This document shows, one piece after another, positions 37,493 through 49,979 of a stretch of DNA of 64,000 bases. The stretch's first letter is position 1, and the number at the start of each line of letters is the position of its first letter. A program made the position numbers and the translations under genes. The DNA is from Mycolicibacterium moriokaense. GTDB lineage: Bacteria > Actinomycetota > Actinomycetes > Mycobacteriales > Mycobacteriaceae. The DNA lies in the NCBI RefSeq assembly GCF_010726085.1, contig NZ_AP022560.1, forward strand, positions 4,960,001 to 5,024,000, given 5' to 3'. Below the pieces are notes generated by a model. It saw only the letters and a list, made by a program, of their open reading frames with translations. It did not search any database and had not been told where the DNA came from.

Positions 37493-38778
37493 CCCATCCC
37501 GATCCGACACTCTTCGGCCACGATCCGTGGTGGCTGATTCTCATCAAGGCCGTTGCCATCTTCGCGTTCCTGATGCTGTCCCTGCTGGTGGCGATCCTGA
37601 TGGAACGCAAGATCCTCGGCTACATGCAGATGCGTCCGGGCCCCAACCGCGTCGGCCCGTGGGGGCTGCTGCAGTCGCTGGTCGACGGCGTCAAGCTCGC
37701 CCTCAAGGAGGGACTGATCCCCGCCGGGGTGGACAAGTTCATCTACCTTGCGGCACCGGTCATCTCCGTGGTGCCCGCGTTCATCGCGTTCTCGGTGATC
37801 CCGATGGGCGGTGAGGTGTCGATATTCGGGCATCGCACCGCTCTGCAGCTCACCGACATGCCGGTGGCGGTGCTGTTCGTGCTGGCCGCCACATCCATCG
37901 GCGTGTACGGAATCGTGTTGGCCGGCTGGGCTTCCGGATCCACCTATCCACTCCTGGGCGGGCTGCGCTCGAGCGCCCAGGTGATCTCCTACGAGATCGC
38001 GATGGCGCTGTCGTTCGCGGCGGTCTTCATCTATGCGGGCACGATGTCGACGTCGGGCATCGTCGCCGCCCAGCACGGCCTGTGGTTCATCTTCCCGCTG
38101 CTGCCGTCGTTCGTCATCTACGTGACCTCCATGGTGGGCGAAACCAACCGCGCGCCTTTCGATCTGCCCGAGGCCGAGGGTGAACTCGTCGGCGGATTCC
38201 ACACCGAGTACTCGTCGATCAAGTTCGCGATGTTCATGCTCGCCGAGTACGTCAACATGTTCACGGTGTCGGCGCTCGCGACAACCCTGTTCCTCGGTGG
38301 GTGGCACGCCCCATGGCCCATCAACATGTGGGACGGCGCCAACACCGGCTGGTGGCCGCTGCTGTGGTTCACGGCGAAGCTCTGGGGCTTCATGTTCCTG
38401 TTCTTCTGGCTGCGGGGAACCTTGCCCCGCATGCGCTACGACCAGTTCATGGCGCTGGGCTGGAAGATATTGATTCCGGTCTCGCTGGCCTGGATCGTGA
38501 TCGTGTCGTCCGCGCGCAGCCTACGCAACCACGGCGTCGACCAGCTCGTCACGGCGCTGATCACCGTGGCCGCTGTGGTCGGTCTGCTCCTGCTAGTCGT
38601 GCTGTGGAGACGGTTGCGCGGCAAGGAGATTCGCAAAGTCCCCGAGCAGGTGCTCGACCCCAGCGTATTCCCGATACCGCCCCTGCCCAACAAGGGGACG
38701 GCTACCCAGGCTTCCACGGAGTCCTCGAAAGCGGAGACCCCGAAGGAGAAGTCTTCAAAGGAGAAGACACATGCCTAA
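37489..38778 (+). CDS. nuoH: NADH-quinone oxidoreductase subunit H
   Basis: Membrane subunit holding the quinone tunnel, 429 residues with about eight helices. Visible are [22 protein letters not shown] near residue 34 and the acidic loop [19 protein letters not shown] charged C-terminal tail rich in Ser, Lys and Glu ([16 protein letters not shown]) is an actinobacterial addition. ATG 37489 overlaps nuoG by 4 bp; nuoI begins 8 bp before its stop. Confidence 0.97.
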   Translation: MTHPDPTLFGHDPWWLILIKAVAIFAFLMLSLLVAILMERKILGYMQMRPGPNRVGPWGLLQSLVDGVKLALKEGLIPAGVDKFIYLAAPVISVVPAFIAFSVIPMGGEVSIFGHRTALQLTDMPVAVLFVLAATSIGVYGIVLAGWASGSTYPLLGGLRSSAQVISYEIAMALSFAAVFIYAGTMSTSGIVAAQHGLWFIFPLLPSFVIYVTSMVGETNRAPFDLPEAEGELVGGFHTEYSSIKFAMFMLAEYVNMFTVSALATTLFLGGWHAPWPINMWDGANTGWWPLLWFTAKLWGFMFLFFWLRGTLPRMRYDQFMALGWKILIPVSLAWIVIVSSARSLRNHGVDQLVTALITVAAVVGLLLLVVLWRRLRGKEIRKVPEQVLDPSVFPIPPLPNKGTATQASTESSKAETPKEKSSKEKTHA

Positions 38779-39295
38779 GTTCCTCGACGCGATCGCGGGT
38801 TTCCGGGTCACGTTCGGCACCATGTTCAAGAAGCGGCTCACCGAGGAGTACCCGGAGAAGCCGGGCCCGGTGGCCAAGCGCTATCACGGTCGGCACCAAC
38901 TCAACCGCTACCCCGACGGGTTGGAGAAGTGCATCGGCTGCGAGCTGTGCGCGTGGGCCTGCCCCGCCGATGCCATCTACGTCGAGGGCGCAGACAACAC
39001 GGAGGACGAACGGTACTCCCCCGGTGAGCGTTACGGCCGCGTCTACCAGATCAACTATCTGCGCTGCATCGGGTGCGGGCTGTGCATCGAGGCATGCCCG
39101 ACGCGCGCGCTGACGATGACCAACGAATACGAGATGGCCGACGACAACCGCGCCGACCTGATCTGGGGCAAGGACAAACTCCTCGCCCCGCTGAAGCCCG
39201 GCATGCTTCCCCCGCCGCATCCGATGGCCCCGGGAAGCACTGACGAGGACTACTACCTCGGCAACATCAAGCCCGTCACCGAGGACGTCACGTGA
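38771..39295 (+). CDS. nuoI: NADH-quinone oxidoreductase subunit I
   Basis: Ferredoxin-like subunit, 174 residues, with two 4Fe-4S clusters (N6a, N6b) bound by [12 protein letters not shown] and [12 protein letters not shown]. It relays electrons to NuoB. The N-terminal amphipathic helix ([23 protein letters not shown]) lies on the membrane. Overlaps nuoH by 8 bp and the nuoJ GTG start by 4 bp. Confidence 0.97.
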   Translation: MPKFLDAIAGFRVTFGTMFKKRLTEEYPEKPGPVAKRYHGRHQLNRYPDGLEKCIGCELCAWACPADAIYVEGADNTEDERYSPGERYGRVYQINYLRCIGCGLCIEACPTRALTMTNEYEMADDNRADLIWGKDKLLAPLKPGMLPPPHPMAPGSTDEDYYLGNIKPVTEDVT

Positions 39296-40062
39296 CGGTG
39301 GACCTCCTCGCCTCAGCGGCCGCCGACGTAGCCGGTCGCACGTCAACGACTGAAGCGGTGTTGTTCTGGGTGCTGGGCGCCGTGGCGCTCGCAGGAGCCG
39401 TCGGTGTGGTCGCGGCGAGGAAAGCGGTGTACTCGGCGATGTTCCTCGCCACCACGATGATCGTGCTGGCGGTCTTCTACATCGCGCAGGACGCGCTGTT
39501 CCTCGGCGTCGTCCAGATCGTGGTCTACACCGGCGCCGTGATGATGCTGTTCCTGTTCGTGCTCATGCTCATCGGCGTCGACATCTCGGAGTCCCTGGTG
39601 GAAACCATTCGGGGACAACGCGTTGCGGCGATCGTGGTCGGCCTGGGATTCGGCATTCTGCTCATCGCCGGAATCGGCAGCGTCTCGGTCGGCGGCTTCG
39701 TCGGCCTGGCCCAGGCCAACGCCGGAGGCAACGTCCAGGGCCTGGCCGCGCTGATCTTCACCAAGTACCTGTGGGCGTTCGAGCTGACGGGTGCACTGCT
39801 GATCACCGCCGCCCTCGGCGCGATGGTGCTGGCGCACCGCGAACGCTTCGAACACCGTAAGACGCAGCGTGAACTCGCCCAGGAGCGGTTCAAGAAGGGC
39901 GGCCATCCGACGACGCTGCCCAATCCTGGTGTGTACGCACGCAACAACGCCGTCGACATGGCGGCTCGTCTTCCCGACGGATCGCCTTCCGAACTGTCGG
40001 TCAGTGCCCTACTGCAGAAACGAACCGTGAGTCAGACCAACGGCGGCGGAAAAGACGAATGA
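39292..40062 (+). CDS. nuoJ: NADH-quinone oxidoreductase subunit J
   Basis: Membrane subunit, 256 residues with five helices, including the conserved third-helix segment [22 protein letters not shown] with its pi-bulge region. A polar C-terminal tail of about 70 residues ([21 protein letters not shown]) is longer than in E. coli. GTG start in a GTGA overlap with nuoI; ATGA overlap with nuoK. Confidence 0.96.
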   Translation: MTVDLLASAAADVAGRTSTTEAVLFWVLGAVALAGAVGVVAARKAVYSAMFLATTMIVLAVFYIAQDALFLGVVQIVVYTGAVMMLFLFVLMLIGVDISESLVETIRGQRVAAIVVGLGFGILLIAGIGSVSVGGFVGLAQANAGGNVQGLAALIFTKYLWAFELTGALLITAALGAMVLAHRERFEHRKTQRELAQERFKKGGHPTTLPNPGVYARNNAVDMAARLPDGSPSELSVSALLQKRTVSQTNGGGKDE

Positions 40063-40358
40063 ATCCCGACAACTACCTGTATCTATCTGCGTTGTTGTTC
40101 ACCATTGGTGCGGCCGGAGTGTTGTTGCGGCGCAACGCGATCATCATGTTCATGTGTGTGGAGTTGATGCTCAATGCCTGCAACCTCGCGTTCGTGACGT
40201 TCTCGCGCATGCATGGGCATCTCGATGGTCAGATGGTGGCGTTCTTCACGATGGTCGTCGCCGCCTGCGAGGTGGTGGTCGGACTCGCCATCATCATGAC
40301 GATCTTCCGTACCCGCCGCTCGGCCTCGGTCGACGACGCCAGCCTGCTGAAGCACTGA
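40059..40358 (+). CDS. nuoK: NADH-quinone oxidoreductase subunit K
   Basis: Three-helix membrane subunit of 99 residues with the conserved proton-channel Glu35 in [14 protein letters not shown] and a second acidic residue in [10 protein letters not shown]. Part of the proton path linking NuoH to the antiporter-like subunits. ATG 40059 overlaps nuoJ by 4 bp; nuoL starts 1 bp after the stop. Confidence 0.97.
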   Translation: MNPDNYLYLSALLFTIGAAGVLLRRNAIIMFMCVELMLNACNLAFVTFSRMHGHLDGQMVAFFTMVVAACEVVVGLAIIMTIFRTRRSASVDDASLLKH

Positions 40359-40359
40359 G

Positions 40360-42246
40360 GTGACGATGACACTTCCGGTGTGGCTCACCATCGCCCTGCC
40401 GCTGGCCGGCGCGACGATCCTGCTGCTGGGCGGACGACGCACCAACGGCTGGGGACACCTGCTCGGCTGTGCGGCCTCACTCGGCGCGTTCGCTGTCGGG
40501 GCGGTGCTGTTCACCGACATGCTCGGCCGCGACCCCGAACACCGCGGCGTGCATGAGGCGCTGTTCTCCTGGGTGCCTGTCGCGGGTCTGCAGGTCGACT
40601 TCGGTCTGCAGCTCGACCAACTGTCGATGTGTTTCGTGCTGCTGATCACCGGCGTCGGCTCACTGATCCACATCTACTCCATCGGCTACATGGCCCACGA
40701 CCCCGACCGCAGACGGTTCTTCGCCTACCTCAACCTGTTCCTGTCGGCAATGCTGCTGCTCGTGCTCGCCGACAACTACCTCGGCCTCTACGTCGGGTGG
40801 GAAGGCGTCGGCCTGGCCTCCTACCTGCTGATCGGGTTCTGGCAACACAAACCGTCCGCGGCCACCGCAGCCAAGAAAGCGTTCGTGGTCAACCGCGTCG
40901 GCGACATCGGCCTGGCCGTCGCGTTGATGGTCATGTTCGCCCACATCGGCACCATTTCCTTCGCCGGCGTCTTCACCGCCGCCCCCCAGGTCTCCGAAGG
41001 CGTCCTCACCGCCATCGGCTTACTGCTGTTGCTGGCCGCCTGTGGCAAGTCCGCGCAGGTGCCGCTGCAGTCCTGGCTCGGCGACGCGATGGAAGGCCCC
41101 ACCCCGGTCTCCGCACTCATCCACGCCGCCACCATGGTCACCGCCGGCGTCTACCTCATCGTGCGGTCGGGACCGGTGTTCGACCTGGCCCCCAACGCCC
41201 AACTCGGCGTGGTGATCGTCGGTGCGGTGACCCTGTTGTTCGGCGCGGTCATCGGTTGCGCCAAAGACGACATCAAGAAGGCGCTGGCCGCCTCCACCAT
41301 GTCGCAGATCGGCTACATGGTATTGGCCGCCGGTTTGGGCCCGGCGGGCTATGCGTTCGCGATCATGCACCTGCTGACCCACGGCTTCTTCAAAGCCGGA
41401 CTGTTCCTCGGCGCCGGCTCGGTCATGCACGGGATGGACGACGAGGTCAACATGCGTCGCTACGGCGGCCTGCGCAAGGCCCTGCCGATCACCTTCGCCA
41501 CCTTCGGGCTGGGGTATCTGGCCATCATCGGCATCCCGCCGCTGGCGGGGTACTTCTCCAAAGACGGCATCATCGAAGCCGCCCTGGGTGCGGGTGGCGC
41601 CAAAGGCATCATTCTCGGCGGCGCGGCCATCCTGGGTGCGGGGATCACCGCGTTCTACATGACCCGGGTAATGCTGATGACGTTCTTCGGCGAAAAGCGC
41701 TGGGCCCCTGAGGCGCATCCGCACGAATCACCGGCGGTGATGACCTGGCCGATGATCCTGCTGGCCATCGGCTCGGTGGGCTCGGGTGCGGCGTTCGCGA
41801 TCGGCGGCACCCTGGAGCACTGGCTCGAACCCGTCGTCGGCACCCACGAGATCCACCACATCGCACCCGTGTGGGTCATCACCACCATCATCCTGGCCGT
41901 CGTCGCCGTCGGCATCGCCATCGCCTACCGCATGTACGGCACCAGGCCGGTCCCCGAAGAAGTACCCGTCGGCTCCGCACTCACCGTGGCGGCACGCCGA
42001 GACCTCTACGGCGATGCGCTGAACGAAGAGCTCTTCATGCGACCGGGTCAGCTGCTCACCAAGGGGCTGGTTGAAATCGACGACGAGGCAGTGGACGGCG
42101 CGGGAACCGGGTTGGCCGCCTTGGTATCCCGCTCATCGGAGGGCTTGCGACTGTTGGCTACCGGATATGCGCGTTCCTACGCGTTGTCGATGTTGGCCGG
42201 CGCGTTACTTGTCGTCGGCGCGATCCTGGCGGTGCAGCTGTGGTGA
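40360..42246 (+). CDS. nuoL: NADH-quinone oxidoreductase subunit L
   Basis: Distal antiporter-like proton-pumping subunit, 628 residues, about 16 helices with the long lateral helix at the C-terminus. Conserved [42 protein letters not shown] (pump Lys and His) and [11 protein letters not shown] are present. Start GTG 40360 or ATG 40366. The end overlaps the nuoM GTG start region. Confidence 0.97.
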   Translation: MTMTLPVWLTIALPLAGATILLLGGRRTNGWGHLLGCAASLGAFAVGAVLFTDMLGRDPEHRGVHEALFSWVPVAGLQVDFGLQLDQLSMCFVLLITGVGSLIHIYSIGYMAHDPDRRRFFAYLNLFLSAMLLLVLADNYLGLYVGWEGVGLASYLLIGFWQHKPSAATAAKKAFVVNRVGDIGLAVALMVMFAHIGTISFAGVFTAAPQVSEGVLTAIGLLLLLAACGKSAQVPLQSWLGDAMEGPTPVSALIHAATMVTAGVYLIVRSGPVFDLAPNAQLGVVIVGAVTLLFGAVIGCAKDDIKKALAASTMSQIGYMVLAAGLGPAGYAFAIMHLLTHGFFKAGLFLGAGSVMHGMDDEVNMRRYGGLRKALPITFATFGLGYLAIIGIPPLAGYFSKDGIIEAALGAGGAKGIILGGAAILGAGITAFYMTRVMLMTFFGEKRWAPEAHPHESPAVMTWPMILLAIGSVGSGAAFAIGGTLEHWLEPVVGTHEIHHIAPVWVITTIILAVVAVGIAIAYRMYGTRPVPEEVPVGSALTVAARRDLYGDALNEELFMRPGQLLTKGLVEIDDEAVDGAGTGLAALVSRSSEGLRLLATGYARSYALSMLAGALLVVGAILAVQLW

Positions 42247-43808
42247 CCTCGATTCCCTGGCTGACGATTCTGTGGGCCGTGCCGACGGTGGGCGCGGCGG
42301 TGGTGATCCTGCTGCCCGCGTCGCTGCGCGCCGCCTCCAAGTGGCTGGCGCTGGCGGTCTCGGGTGTGGTGCTGGCCATCACGGTGCTGCTGGCGGTGAA
42401 CTTCGATCCCGCTGGTGAGCAATACCAATTCGTCGAGGAGCACCGCTGGATCCCGTCGTTCGGTACCGGCTACATCCTCGGGTTGGACGGCATCGCGCTC
42501 GCGATCGTCGCCCTCACCGCGGTGCTGGTTCCGATACTGCTGATCGCCGGCTGGAACGACGTCAGCGACGAGGCCGCGTGGGGTGGTCGTTCGACGCACG
42601 CGTACTTCGCGCTCACGCTGGCCGTCGAGGGCATGGTCATCATGTCGCTGGCCTCGCTGGATGTGCTGCTGTTCTACGTCTTCTTCGAGGCGATGCTGAT
42701 CCCGATGTACTTCCTCATCGGCGGGTTCGGCGGCGCGGGGCGGTCGAAGGCGGCGGTGAAGTTCCTGCTGTACAACCTCTTCGGCGGTCTGGTGATGCTC
42801 GCGGCGGTCATCGGCCTCTACGTGGTGACCGCGGGCAGCGACGCGTTCGAGGGCGGCACCTTCGACTTCCGCGCGATCGTCACCGCGGTGTCGAGCGGTG
42901 CCTTCGTCGTCAACCCGACCGTCATGCACCTGCTGTTCCTCGGCTTCATGTTCGCGTTCGCGGTGAAGGCGCCGCTGTGGCCCTTCCATCGTTGGCTGCC
43001 CGACGCCGCGGTCGAGGCAACCCCTGCCAGCGCAGTGCTGATGATGGCGATCATGGACAAGGTCGGCACGTTCGGCATGCTGCGGTACTGCCTGCAGTTG
43101 TTCCCTGACTCGTCAACGTATTTCCGGCCGATCATCATCACGCTGGCGGTGATCGGCATCGTGTACGGGGCGATCGTGGCCATCGGCCAGACCGACGTGA
43201 TGCGCCTGATCGCCTACACGTCGATCTCCCACTTCGGCTTCATCATCCTCGGCATCTTCGTGATGACGAGCCAGGGCCAGTCCGGGTCGACGCTCTACAT
43301 GGTCAACCACGGCCTGTCCACTGCGGCGCTGTTCCTGATCGCCGGCTTCCTGGTGTCGCGCAGGGGCAGTCGCCTCATCGAGGCGTACGGCGGCGTACAG
43401 AAGGTCGCACCGGTCCTCGCGGGCACGTTCCTGGTCTCGGGTCTGGCGACACTCTCGCTGCCCGGGTTGGCGCCGTTCATCAGCGAGTTCCTGGTGCTGA
43501 TAGGCACATTCACCCGGTACCCGGCGTTCGCGGTGTTCGCGTCGACCGCACTGGTGTTGTCGGCGGTGTACATCCTGTGGATGTACCAACGCATGATGGG
43601 CGGCCCCGTCAAGGAGGGCAACGACTCACTACGGGATCTCGTTCCCCGCGAGATCCTCGTCGTCGCACCGCTTATCGCGCTGCTGATCGTGCTGGGCGTG
43701 TATCCCAAACCCGCACTCGATGTGATCAATCCGGCGGTCACGCACACGTTGACCACGATCGATCAGCCTGACCCGGTGCCTCAGTTCGCAGAAGGGCCGA
43801 CGCGATGA
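42240..43808 (+). CDS. nuoM: NADH-quinone oxidoreductase subunit M
   Basis: Antiporter-like proton-pumping subunit, 522 residues, about 14 helices. The core includes [41 protein letters not shown] and [17 protein letters not shown]. Two adjacent GTG codons (42240 and 42243) can serve as start; the second gives the usual 4-bp GTGA overlap with nuoL. The stop overlaps nuoN by 4 bp. Confidence 0.97.
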   Translation: MVTSIPWLTILWAVPTVGAAVVILLPASLRAASKWLALAVSGVVLAITVLLAVNFDPAGEQYQFVEEHRWIPSFGTGYILGLDGIALAIVALTAVLVPILLIAGWNDVSDEAAWGGRSTHAYFALTLAVEGMVIMSLASLDVLLFYVFFEAMLIPMYFLIGGFGGAGRSKAAVKFLLYNLFGGLVMLAAVIGLYVVTAGSDAFEGGTFDFRAIVTAVSSGAFVVNPTVMHLLFLGFMFAFAVKAPLWPFHRWLPDAAVEATPASAVLMMAIMDKVGTFGMLRYCLQLFPDSSTYFRPIIITLAVIGIVYGAIVAIGQTDVMRLIAYTSISHFGFIILGIFVMTSQGQSGSTLYMVNHGLSTAALFLIAGFLVSRRGSRLIEAYGGVQKVAPVLAGTFLVSGLATLSLPGLAPFISEFLVLIGTFTRYPAFAVFASTALVLSAVYILWMYQRMMGGPVKEGNDSLRDLVPREILVVAPLIALLIVLGVYPKPALDVINPAVTHTLTTIDQPDPVPQFAEGPTR

Positions 43809-45382
43809 ATCTGCCCACTCCCGTCGTCGAGTACGACCTGCTGTCTCCGATGCTGATCGTGTTCGGCGTGGCCATCCTCGGTGTGCTCGTCGAGGCGTTT
43901 GTCTCGCGGCAGCGCAGGTACGCAGCACAACTGGCGCTGGCCCTCGTCGGACTGGTCGCCGCGCTGGTGTCGGTCGTGGATCTCGCCTTAGGCCTGCAGG
44001 GCAGCGTCGGTCGGACCGCGGTGATGGGTTCCGTCGTGATCGACAAACCCGCGTTGTTCCTCCAGGCCACCATCCTGCTGGTCGGCGTGCTGGGAATCAT
44101 GCTGATCGCCGAGCGTCAGATCGGTGCAGACGCGGAGGGAGGCAAGGGAGTTCGCGGGCTGGACGCGTTCACCCCGCAGGCGTCCGCGATTCCCGGCGCG
44201 GTGGCCGAACAACTCGCCACCAAGGCGGGCGCCATCCAGACCGAGGTCTTCCCGCTGACGATGTTCGCGGTCGGCGGCATGCTGCTGTTCCCTGCAGCCG
44301 ACGATCTGCTCACGATGTTCATTGCGCTCGAAGTGCTTTCGCTGCCGTTGTATCTGCTGTGCGGTCTCGCGCGTCGACGTCGTGTGCTCTCGCAGGAAGC
44401 GGCGCTGAAGTACTTCCTGCTCGGCGCCTTCTCGTCGGCGTTCTTCCTGTTCGGTGCCGCGATGCTGTACGGCTACGCGGGAACGCTGGATCTGCGCGAG
44501 ATCGCCGGCGTGGTGGCGGCCGGGTCCGGGAAGACCTCGCTGGCCCTGATGGGTACGGGCCTGCTGCTCGTCGGAGTGCTGTTCAAGGTCGGGGCCGTGC
44601 CCTTCCACTCGTGGATTCCCGACGTCTATCAGGGTGCGCCAACGCCGATCACGGCGTTCATGGCCGCCGCCACCAAGATCGCCGCGTTCGGCGCGATGCT
44701 GCGACTGTTCTACGTCGCACTGCCGGAACTGCGCGACGACTGGCGTCCGGTGCTGTGGGCGATCGCGATCCTGACCATGGTGGTCGGAACCGTCACCGCG
44801 ATAACGCAGACCGACGTGAAGCGCATGCTCGCCTATTCGGCGGTGGCGCATACCGGCTTCATCCTCACCGGCGTGATCGCCGAGAACGAGGCAGGCCTGT
44901 CGTCGACCCTGTTCTATCTGTTCGCCTACGGGTTCAGCACGGTCGGCGCATTCGCGGTCGTGAGTTTGGTGCGGAACGCCAACGGTGACGAGGACACCGC
45001 GATGGCGCGCTGGGCGGGGTTGGGTAGGCGGTATCCCGTTGTCGCAGTGGTGTTCTCACTGTTCCTGCTGGCGTTCGCGGGCATCCCGTTGACGAGCGGG
45101 TTCGTCAGCAAGTTCGCCGTCTTCAAGGCAGCGGGTGAGGGCGGCGCGATACCGCTGGTCATCGTCGGCGTGCTGGCCAGTGCCGTCGCCGCGTACTTCT
45201 ATGTGCGGGTGATCGTGTTGATGTTCTTCACCGACCCGCCCGACGACGCGCCGCAAGTGGTGGTGCCCAGCGCATTGAGCACCGCGGTCGTCACAGTCAC
45301 CGCGGCAATCACCTTCGCCCTCGGCGCGCTGCCGCAGCCGCTGCTGGACCTGGCGAACACCGCCAACCAGTTCCTGCGCTAG
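43805..45382 (+). CDS. nuoN: NADH-quinone oxidoreductase subunit N
   Basis: Third antiporter-like subunit, 525 residues, about 14 helices. Motifs: FKVGAVPFHSWIPDVYQGAP, TPITAFMAAATK and DVKRMLAYSAVAHTGF. Ends the nuo operon. Only 9 bp separate its stop from the enoyl-CoA hydratase ATG and no terminator hairpin is visible, so read-through into that gene is likely. Confidence 0.97.
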   Translation: MNLPTPVVEYDLLSPMLIVFGVAILGVLVEAFVSRQRRYAAQLALALVGLVAALVSVVDLALGLQGSVGRTAVMGSVVIDKPALFLQATILLVGVLGIMLIAERQIGADAEGGKGVRGLDAFTPQASAIPGAVAEQLATKAGAIQTEVFPLTMFAVGGMLLFPAADDLLTMFIALEVLSLPLYLLCGLARRRRVLSQEAALKYFLLGAFSSAFFLFGAAMLYGYAGTLDLREIAGVVAAGSGKTSLALMGTGLLLVGVLFKVGAVPFHSWIPDVYQGAPTPITAFMAAATKIAAFGAMLRLFYVALPELRDDWRPVLWAIAILTMVVGTVTAITQTDVKRMLAYSAVAHTGFILTGVIAENEAGLSSTLFYLFAYGFSTVGAFAVVSLVRNANGDEDTAMARWAGLGRRYPVVAVVFSLFLLAFAGIPLTSGFVSKFAVFKAAGEGGAIPLVIVGVLASAVAAYFYVRVIVLMFFTDPPDDAPQVVVPSALSTAVVTVTAAITFALGALPQPLLDLANTANQFLR

Positions 45383-45391
45383 CTTCGTCGC

Positions 45392-46171
45392 ATGACGCAG
45401 CCGCTCGTCATCGTCGCCGACCACGGCCCGGTCCGTGTGCTGACCCTCAATCGACCGGAGGCGCGGAATGCGTTGAGCCGCGGCCTGATCAAGGCGGCCT
45501 ATGCCGCCTTCATTGAGGCCGACTCCGACGAGTCGGTGCGGGCGGTGGTGCTCACCGGAACCGATCCGGCGTTCTGCGCGGGTGTCGACCTGAAGGAGGC
45601 GCAGCGCGACGGCATCATGTACTTCGCGGAGTTTCGTGAGCACAGCTGCATCGAAGCCACGGGAAGAATGCGCACACCGATCATCGCCGCGGTCAACGGG
45701 CCGGTGTTCACGGGCGGCCTCGAAATGGCGCTCGGCTGCGACTTTCTCATCGCCTCTGAGCGGGCGGTGTTCGCCGACACCCACGCCCGCGTCGGCATCC
45801 TGCCTGGCGGCGGCATGACGGCGCGGCTGCCCCAACTGGTCGGGCTCGGGATGGCCAGACGACTGTCGATGACTGGTGAAGTCGTCGACGCGGCGCGTGC
45901 CGAACGCATCGGGCTGGTGACCGAGGTCGTCCCCCACGATCGGCTGCTCGACCGGGCGATCGAGTTGGCCGCGCAGATCGCCGAGGTGCCCGGTCCAACC
46001 ATGCTGGGGCTCAAGGAGATCTACACGACCGGCGCGGCGACCGTCATCGAGCCTGCTCTGGCGGCCGAGCAGAAGATCGCATTCGCGCAGCAGCGCGACT
46101 TCGAAGGACTCGGCGATCGGTTCCGTGCGGTGAGCGAGCGAAACAAGGGTCAGATCGACGACCCGGAATAG
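45392..46171 (+). CDS. Enoyl-CoA hydratase/isomerase family protein (crotonase)
   Basis: The 259-residue crotonase-fold protein has the oxyanion-hole segments FCAGVDLKEA (about 62-71) and NGPVFTGGLEMALGCDF (about 101-117) and the catalytic-region Asp/Glu in FADTHARVGILPGGG. It would hydrate 2-enoyl-CoAs or act as an isomerase; which of the many mycobacterial EchA paralogues it matches cannot be told. The 9-bp gap after nuoN suggests co-transcription. Confidence 0.9.
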   Translation: MTQPLVIVADHGPVRVLTLNRPEARNALSRGLIKAAYAAFIEADSDESVRAVVLTGTDPAFCAGVDLKEAQRDGIMYFAEFREHSCIEATGRMRTPIIAAVNGPVFTGGLEMALGCDFLIASERAVFADTHARVGILPGGGMTARLPQLVGLGMARRLSMTGEVVDAARAERIGLVTEVVPHDRLLDRAIELAAQIAEVPGPTMLGLKEIYTTGAATVIEPALAAEQKIAFAQQRDFEGLGDRFRAVSERNKGQIDDPE

Positions 46172-46222
46172 TCCCCGGAATAGGCAGGGAATAGCCGTCA
46201 GCTAACGTCGGTTGTGGCCGTC

Positions 46223-47002
46223 ATGACCTCTTTGACGGGTAAGACCGCACTTGTCACCGGCGCATCGCGAGGGATCGGGCGCGCCATCGCACAGCGTTTG
46301 GCCGCCGACGGCGCGCTGGTCGCGGTGCATTACGGAAGCAATGACGCCGCCGCTGCCGAGACGATCGACGCGATTCGCGCCGCCGGCGGCGAGGCGTTCC
46401 CCGTGCGCGCATTCCTCGGTGTCGACGGCGACGTGGAGACCCTGTTCGGCGCGCTCGAGAAGGAACTCGATGGCCGTCCGCTCGACATCCTGGTCAACAA
46501 TGCGGCGATCTCCACCGCCGAGGCCACCGTCGAAAAGGCGACGCCCGAGCAGTTCGACCGAGAGTTCGCGATCAACGTTCGCGCACCGTTCTTCATCACC
46601 CAGCGCGCGCTGCCACTGCTGCGCGACGGCGGGCGCATCATCAACATCTCATCCGGCGTGACGTGGTTCGCGACGCCGCAGATCGTCTACTCGATGACCA
46701 AGGGCGCACTCAACGTCCTGGGGCGGTCGCTGGCGAATACGCTCGGCGAGCGTGGGATCACCGTCAACAACATTGCACCGGGCGTCACCGACACCGACAT
46801 GAACTCGTGGCTGCACGACAGCGACGACGCTCCAACCGGCTTCACCGAGATCACGGCGCTGGATCGAATCGGCGCCGCGTCCGAAATCGCCGACGCCGTC
46901 GCCTTTTTCGCCTCAGATGACAGTCGATGGGTGACCGGCCAGACACTGGATGTGAACGGCGGGTTGTATCTCGGGCCGAGGACTCCACTGCTACCGAGTT
47001 AG
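46223..47002 (+). CDS. Short-chain dehydrogenase/reductase (SDR)
   Basis: Classical SDR of 259 residues (262 from a GTG at 46214). It has the cofactor motif TGASRGIGRAIA, NNAA near residue 92, catalytic Ser in NISSGVTW, and Tyr/Lys in YSMTKGAL. The C-terminal WVTGQTLDVNGG is typical of 3-oxoacyl reductase-like SDRs. ATG 46223 gives the usual MTSLTGKTALVTG start. Three GGAATAG units lie in the 42-51 bp gap after the hydratase. Substrate unknown. Confidence 0.9.
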   Translation: MTSLTGKTALVTGASRGIGRAIAQRLAADGALVAVHYGSNDAAAAETIDAIRAAGGEAFPVRAFLGVDGDVETLFGALEKELDGRPLDILVNNAAISTAEATVEKATPEQFDREFAINVRAPFFITQRALPLLRDGGRIINISSGVTWFATPQIVYSMTKGALNVLGRSLANTLGERGITVNNIAPGVTDTDMNSWLHDSDDAPTGFTEITALDRIGAASEIADAVAFFASDDSRWVTGQTLDVNGGLYLGPRTPLLPS

Positions 47003-47079
47003 GTTGGACGACCACGCCGGCTGAGCAGACGGAAAAGTTCCCGACACGCCGACGATTGCGAGCCCTTTGCGTCTCAGTG

Positions 47080-47682
47080 TCAGACGACCACGCCGTGGAC
47101 CAAGATCGCGGTGGTCTGGTCCACCCAGTCGGACCCGAGCGGTTCGTCGGGTCGCAGCACAAACCTGAGCAGGGTGGCGCCGCCGATCACCTCGACGAGC
47201 CGGTCGGGATCGATATCGGGATGCACCTCGCCGCGTTCCACCGCATCCGCCAGTCGCGTACGCACGGCGGCGAATGCGTCGTTGAAGCGGTCCCGCACGC
47301 GGGTGTTGAGTTCGGCGTCGGCGGACATGTCGGCGATGAGCCCCGGCAGCGCGGCCCGGACCAGCGAACTGCTGAAGACCGCGCGGGCCGCGTCGATCAT
47401 CGCGCGGATGTCGGCCTTGATGTCGCCGGGCGCAGTCTCGATCGCGGTGGGCTCGGCGGGAAAGGCAGCCTCGTGCACCAGTTCAGCCTTGCTGGACCAG
47501 CGCCGGTACAACGCCGTCTTGGTGGTACCCGCCCGCTCCGCGACCGCGGCCATCGTGACGTTGGAATAGCCGACCTCCACCAGTAATTCCGAGGTCGCGC
47601 GCAGGATGGCAGCGTTGATCCGCGGATCCCGGGGCCGCCCGGCGCCCGGGGTCTTGTCAAGGACCGAACGGTCTGCTTTCAT
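47080..47682 (-). CDS. TetR-family transcriptional regulator
   Basis: Regulator of 200 residues: basic N-terminus (GAGRPRDPRINAAIL), TetR HTH about 18-65 (VTMAAVAERAGTTKTALYRRW), then a TetR_C helical domain with the DRLVEVIGGATLLRFV segment. ATG 47682 preferred; ATG 47694 adds four residues. It is divergent from the kinase-like gene with only 46 bp between starts, so it probably represses that operon and itself. Convergent with the SDR gene. Confidence 0.9.
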   Translation of the reverse strand: MKADRSVLDKTPGAGRPRDPRINAAILRATSELLVEVGYSNVTMAAVAERAGTTKTALYRRWSSKAELVHEAAFPAEPTAIETAPGDIKADIRAMIDAARAVFSSSLVRAALPGLIADMSADAELNTRVRDRFNDAFAAVRTRLADAVERGEVHPDIDPDRLVEVIGGATLLRFVLRPDEPLGSDWVDQTTAILVHGVVV

Positions 47683-47687
47683 AACGC

Positions 47688-47698
47688 TACGCATCGTA
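47688..47698. promoter_or_regulatory. Short palindrome between divergent TetR and kinase genes
   Basis: TACG-CAT-CGTA is followed directly by TCGTAATTA in the 46-bp divergent gap. Both promoters must lie here, and the AT-rich patch ATCGTAATTATCG is a likely -10/operator zone. The palindrome is short, so this is tentative. Confidence 0.3.
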
Positions 47699-47704
47699 TC
47701 GTAA

Positions 47705-48861
<1,157 letters not shown>

Positions 48862-48862
<1 letters not shown>

Positions 48863-49974
48863 TGCTCGGACCCACTGATGAATTCCCCATTCATCAACTG
48901 CCCCAACCTATCTCCTGGCCAGGGTCGTCGGACCGCAACTTCTACGACCGCTCCTACCTCAACGCCCACGACCGCACCGGTGACATCTTCTTGATCACCG
49001 GCATCGGGTACTACCCCAATCTCGGGGTCAAGGACGCATTCGTGCTGGTGCGCCGTGGCGACACCCAGACGGCCGTGCATCTGTCGGACGGCATCGACCA
49101 GGATCGGCTCAACCAGCATGTGCTGGGCTACCGCGTCGAAGTCAGCGAACCGCTGCACAAGCTTCGCGTCGTGCTCGAGGAGACCGAGGGCATCGCCGTC
49201 GACCTCACCTGGAACGGGCTGTTCGACGTAATCCAGGAACAGCGTCACGTACTGCGTTCGGGAACCCGCGTCACGTTGGACGCGCAGCGATTTGCGCAGG
49301 TCGGCAGCTGGAGCGGAGTGATCTCGATCGATGGTGAGGAGATCGCCGTCGACCCCGACGTGTGGATCGGCAGCCGCGACCGGTCGTGGGGTATCCGCCC
49401 GATCGGCGAGCCTGAGCCCGCGGGCAGGCCCGCGCATCCGCCGTTCGAGGGCATGTGGTGGCTGTACGTGCCGATGGCGTTCGACGACTTCGCCATCTGC
49501 CTGATCATCCAGGAGGAACCCAACGGTTTCCGCAGCCTCAACGACGTCACCCGGGTGTGGCGCGACGGCAGGGTCGAGCAGCTCGGCTGGCCGCGGGTGA
49601 AGATCCACTACACCTCGGGCACGCGGATTCCGACGGGTGCGACCATCGACGCGACCGCGGCCGACGGCTCCCCCGTCCACTTCGACGTGGAGTCCAAGCT
49701 GCCGGTGCCGATCCACGTCGGCGGCGGCTACGGCGGCGACTCGGACTGGCTGCACGGCATGTGGAAGGGCGACAAGTTCACCGAACGATTGACCTACGAC
49801 ATGACCGACCCGGCGATCGTCGGGCGCGCCGGCTTCGGCGTCATCGACCACGTCGGCCGCGCGGTCTGCACCGAGGGCGGCAAGTCCGTCGAGGGCTGGG
49901 GGCTGTTCGAGCACGGCGCGCTGGGGCGGCACGACCCGTCGGGCTTCGTCGATTGGCTCACCGTCGCGCCCTAA
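48862..49974 (+). CDS. Conserved hypothetical, AttH/CrtC-like double beta-barrel protein
   Basis: The 370-residue protein consists largely of beta strands and is rich in Trp and Gly (RDRSWGIRPIGEPEPAGRP, GMWWLYVPMAFDDFAICLI, WLHGMWKGDKFTERLTYDM). The RDRSWG pattern and length suggest the AttH/hydroxyneurosporene-synthase-like lipocalin fold found beside phosphotransferase genes in mycobacteria. Function is unknown; binding or modification of a lipophilic substrate is plausible. It is translationally coupled to the kinase-like gene. The stop is 6 bp before a palindromic element. Confidence 0.6.
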
Positions 49975-49979
49975 AAGCT

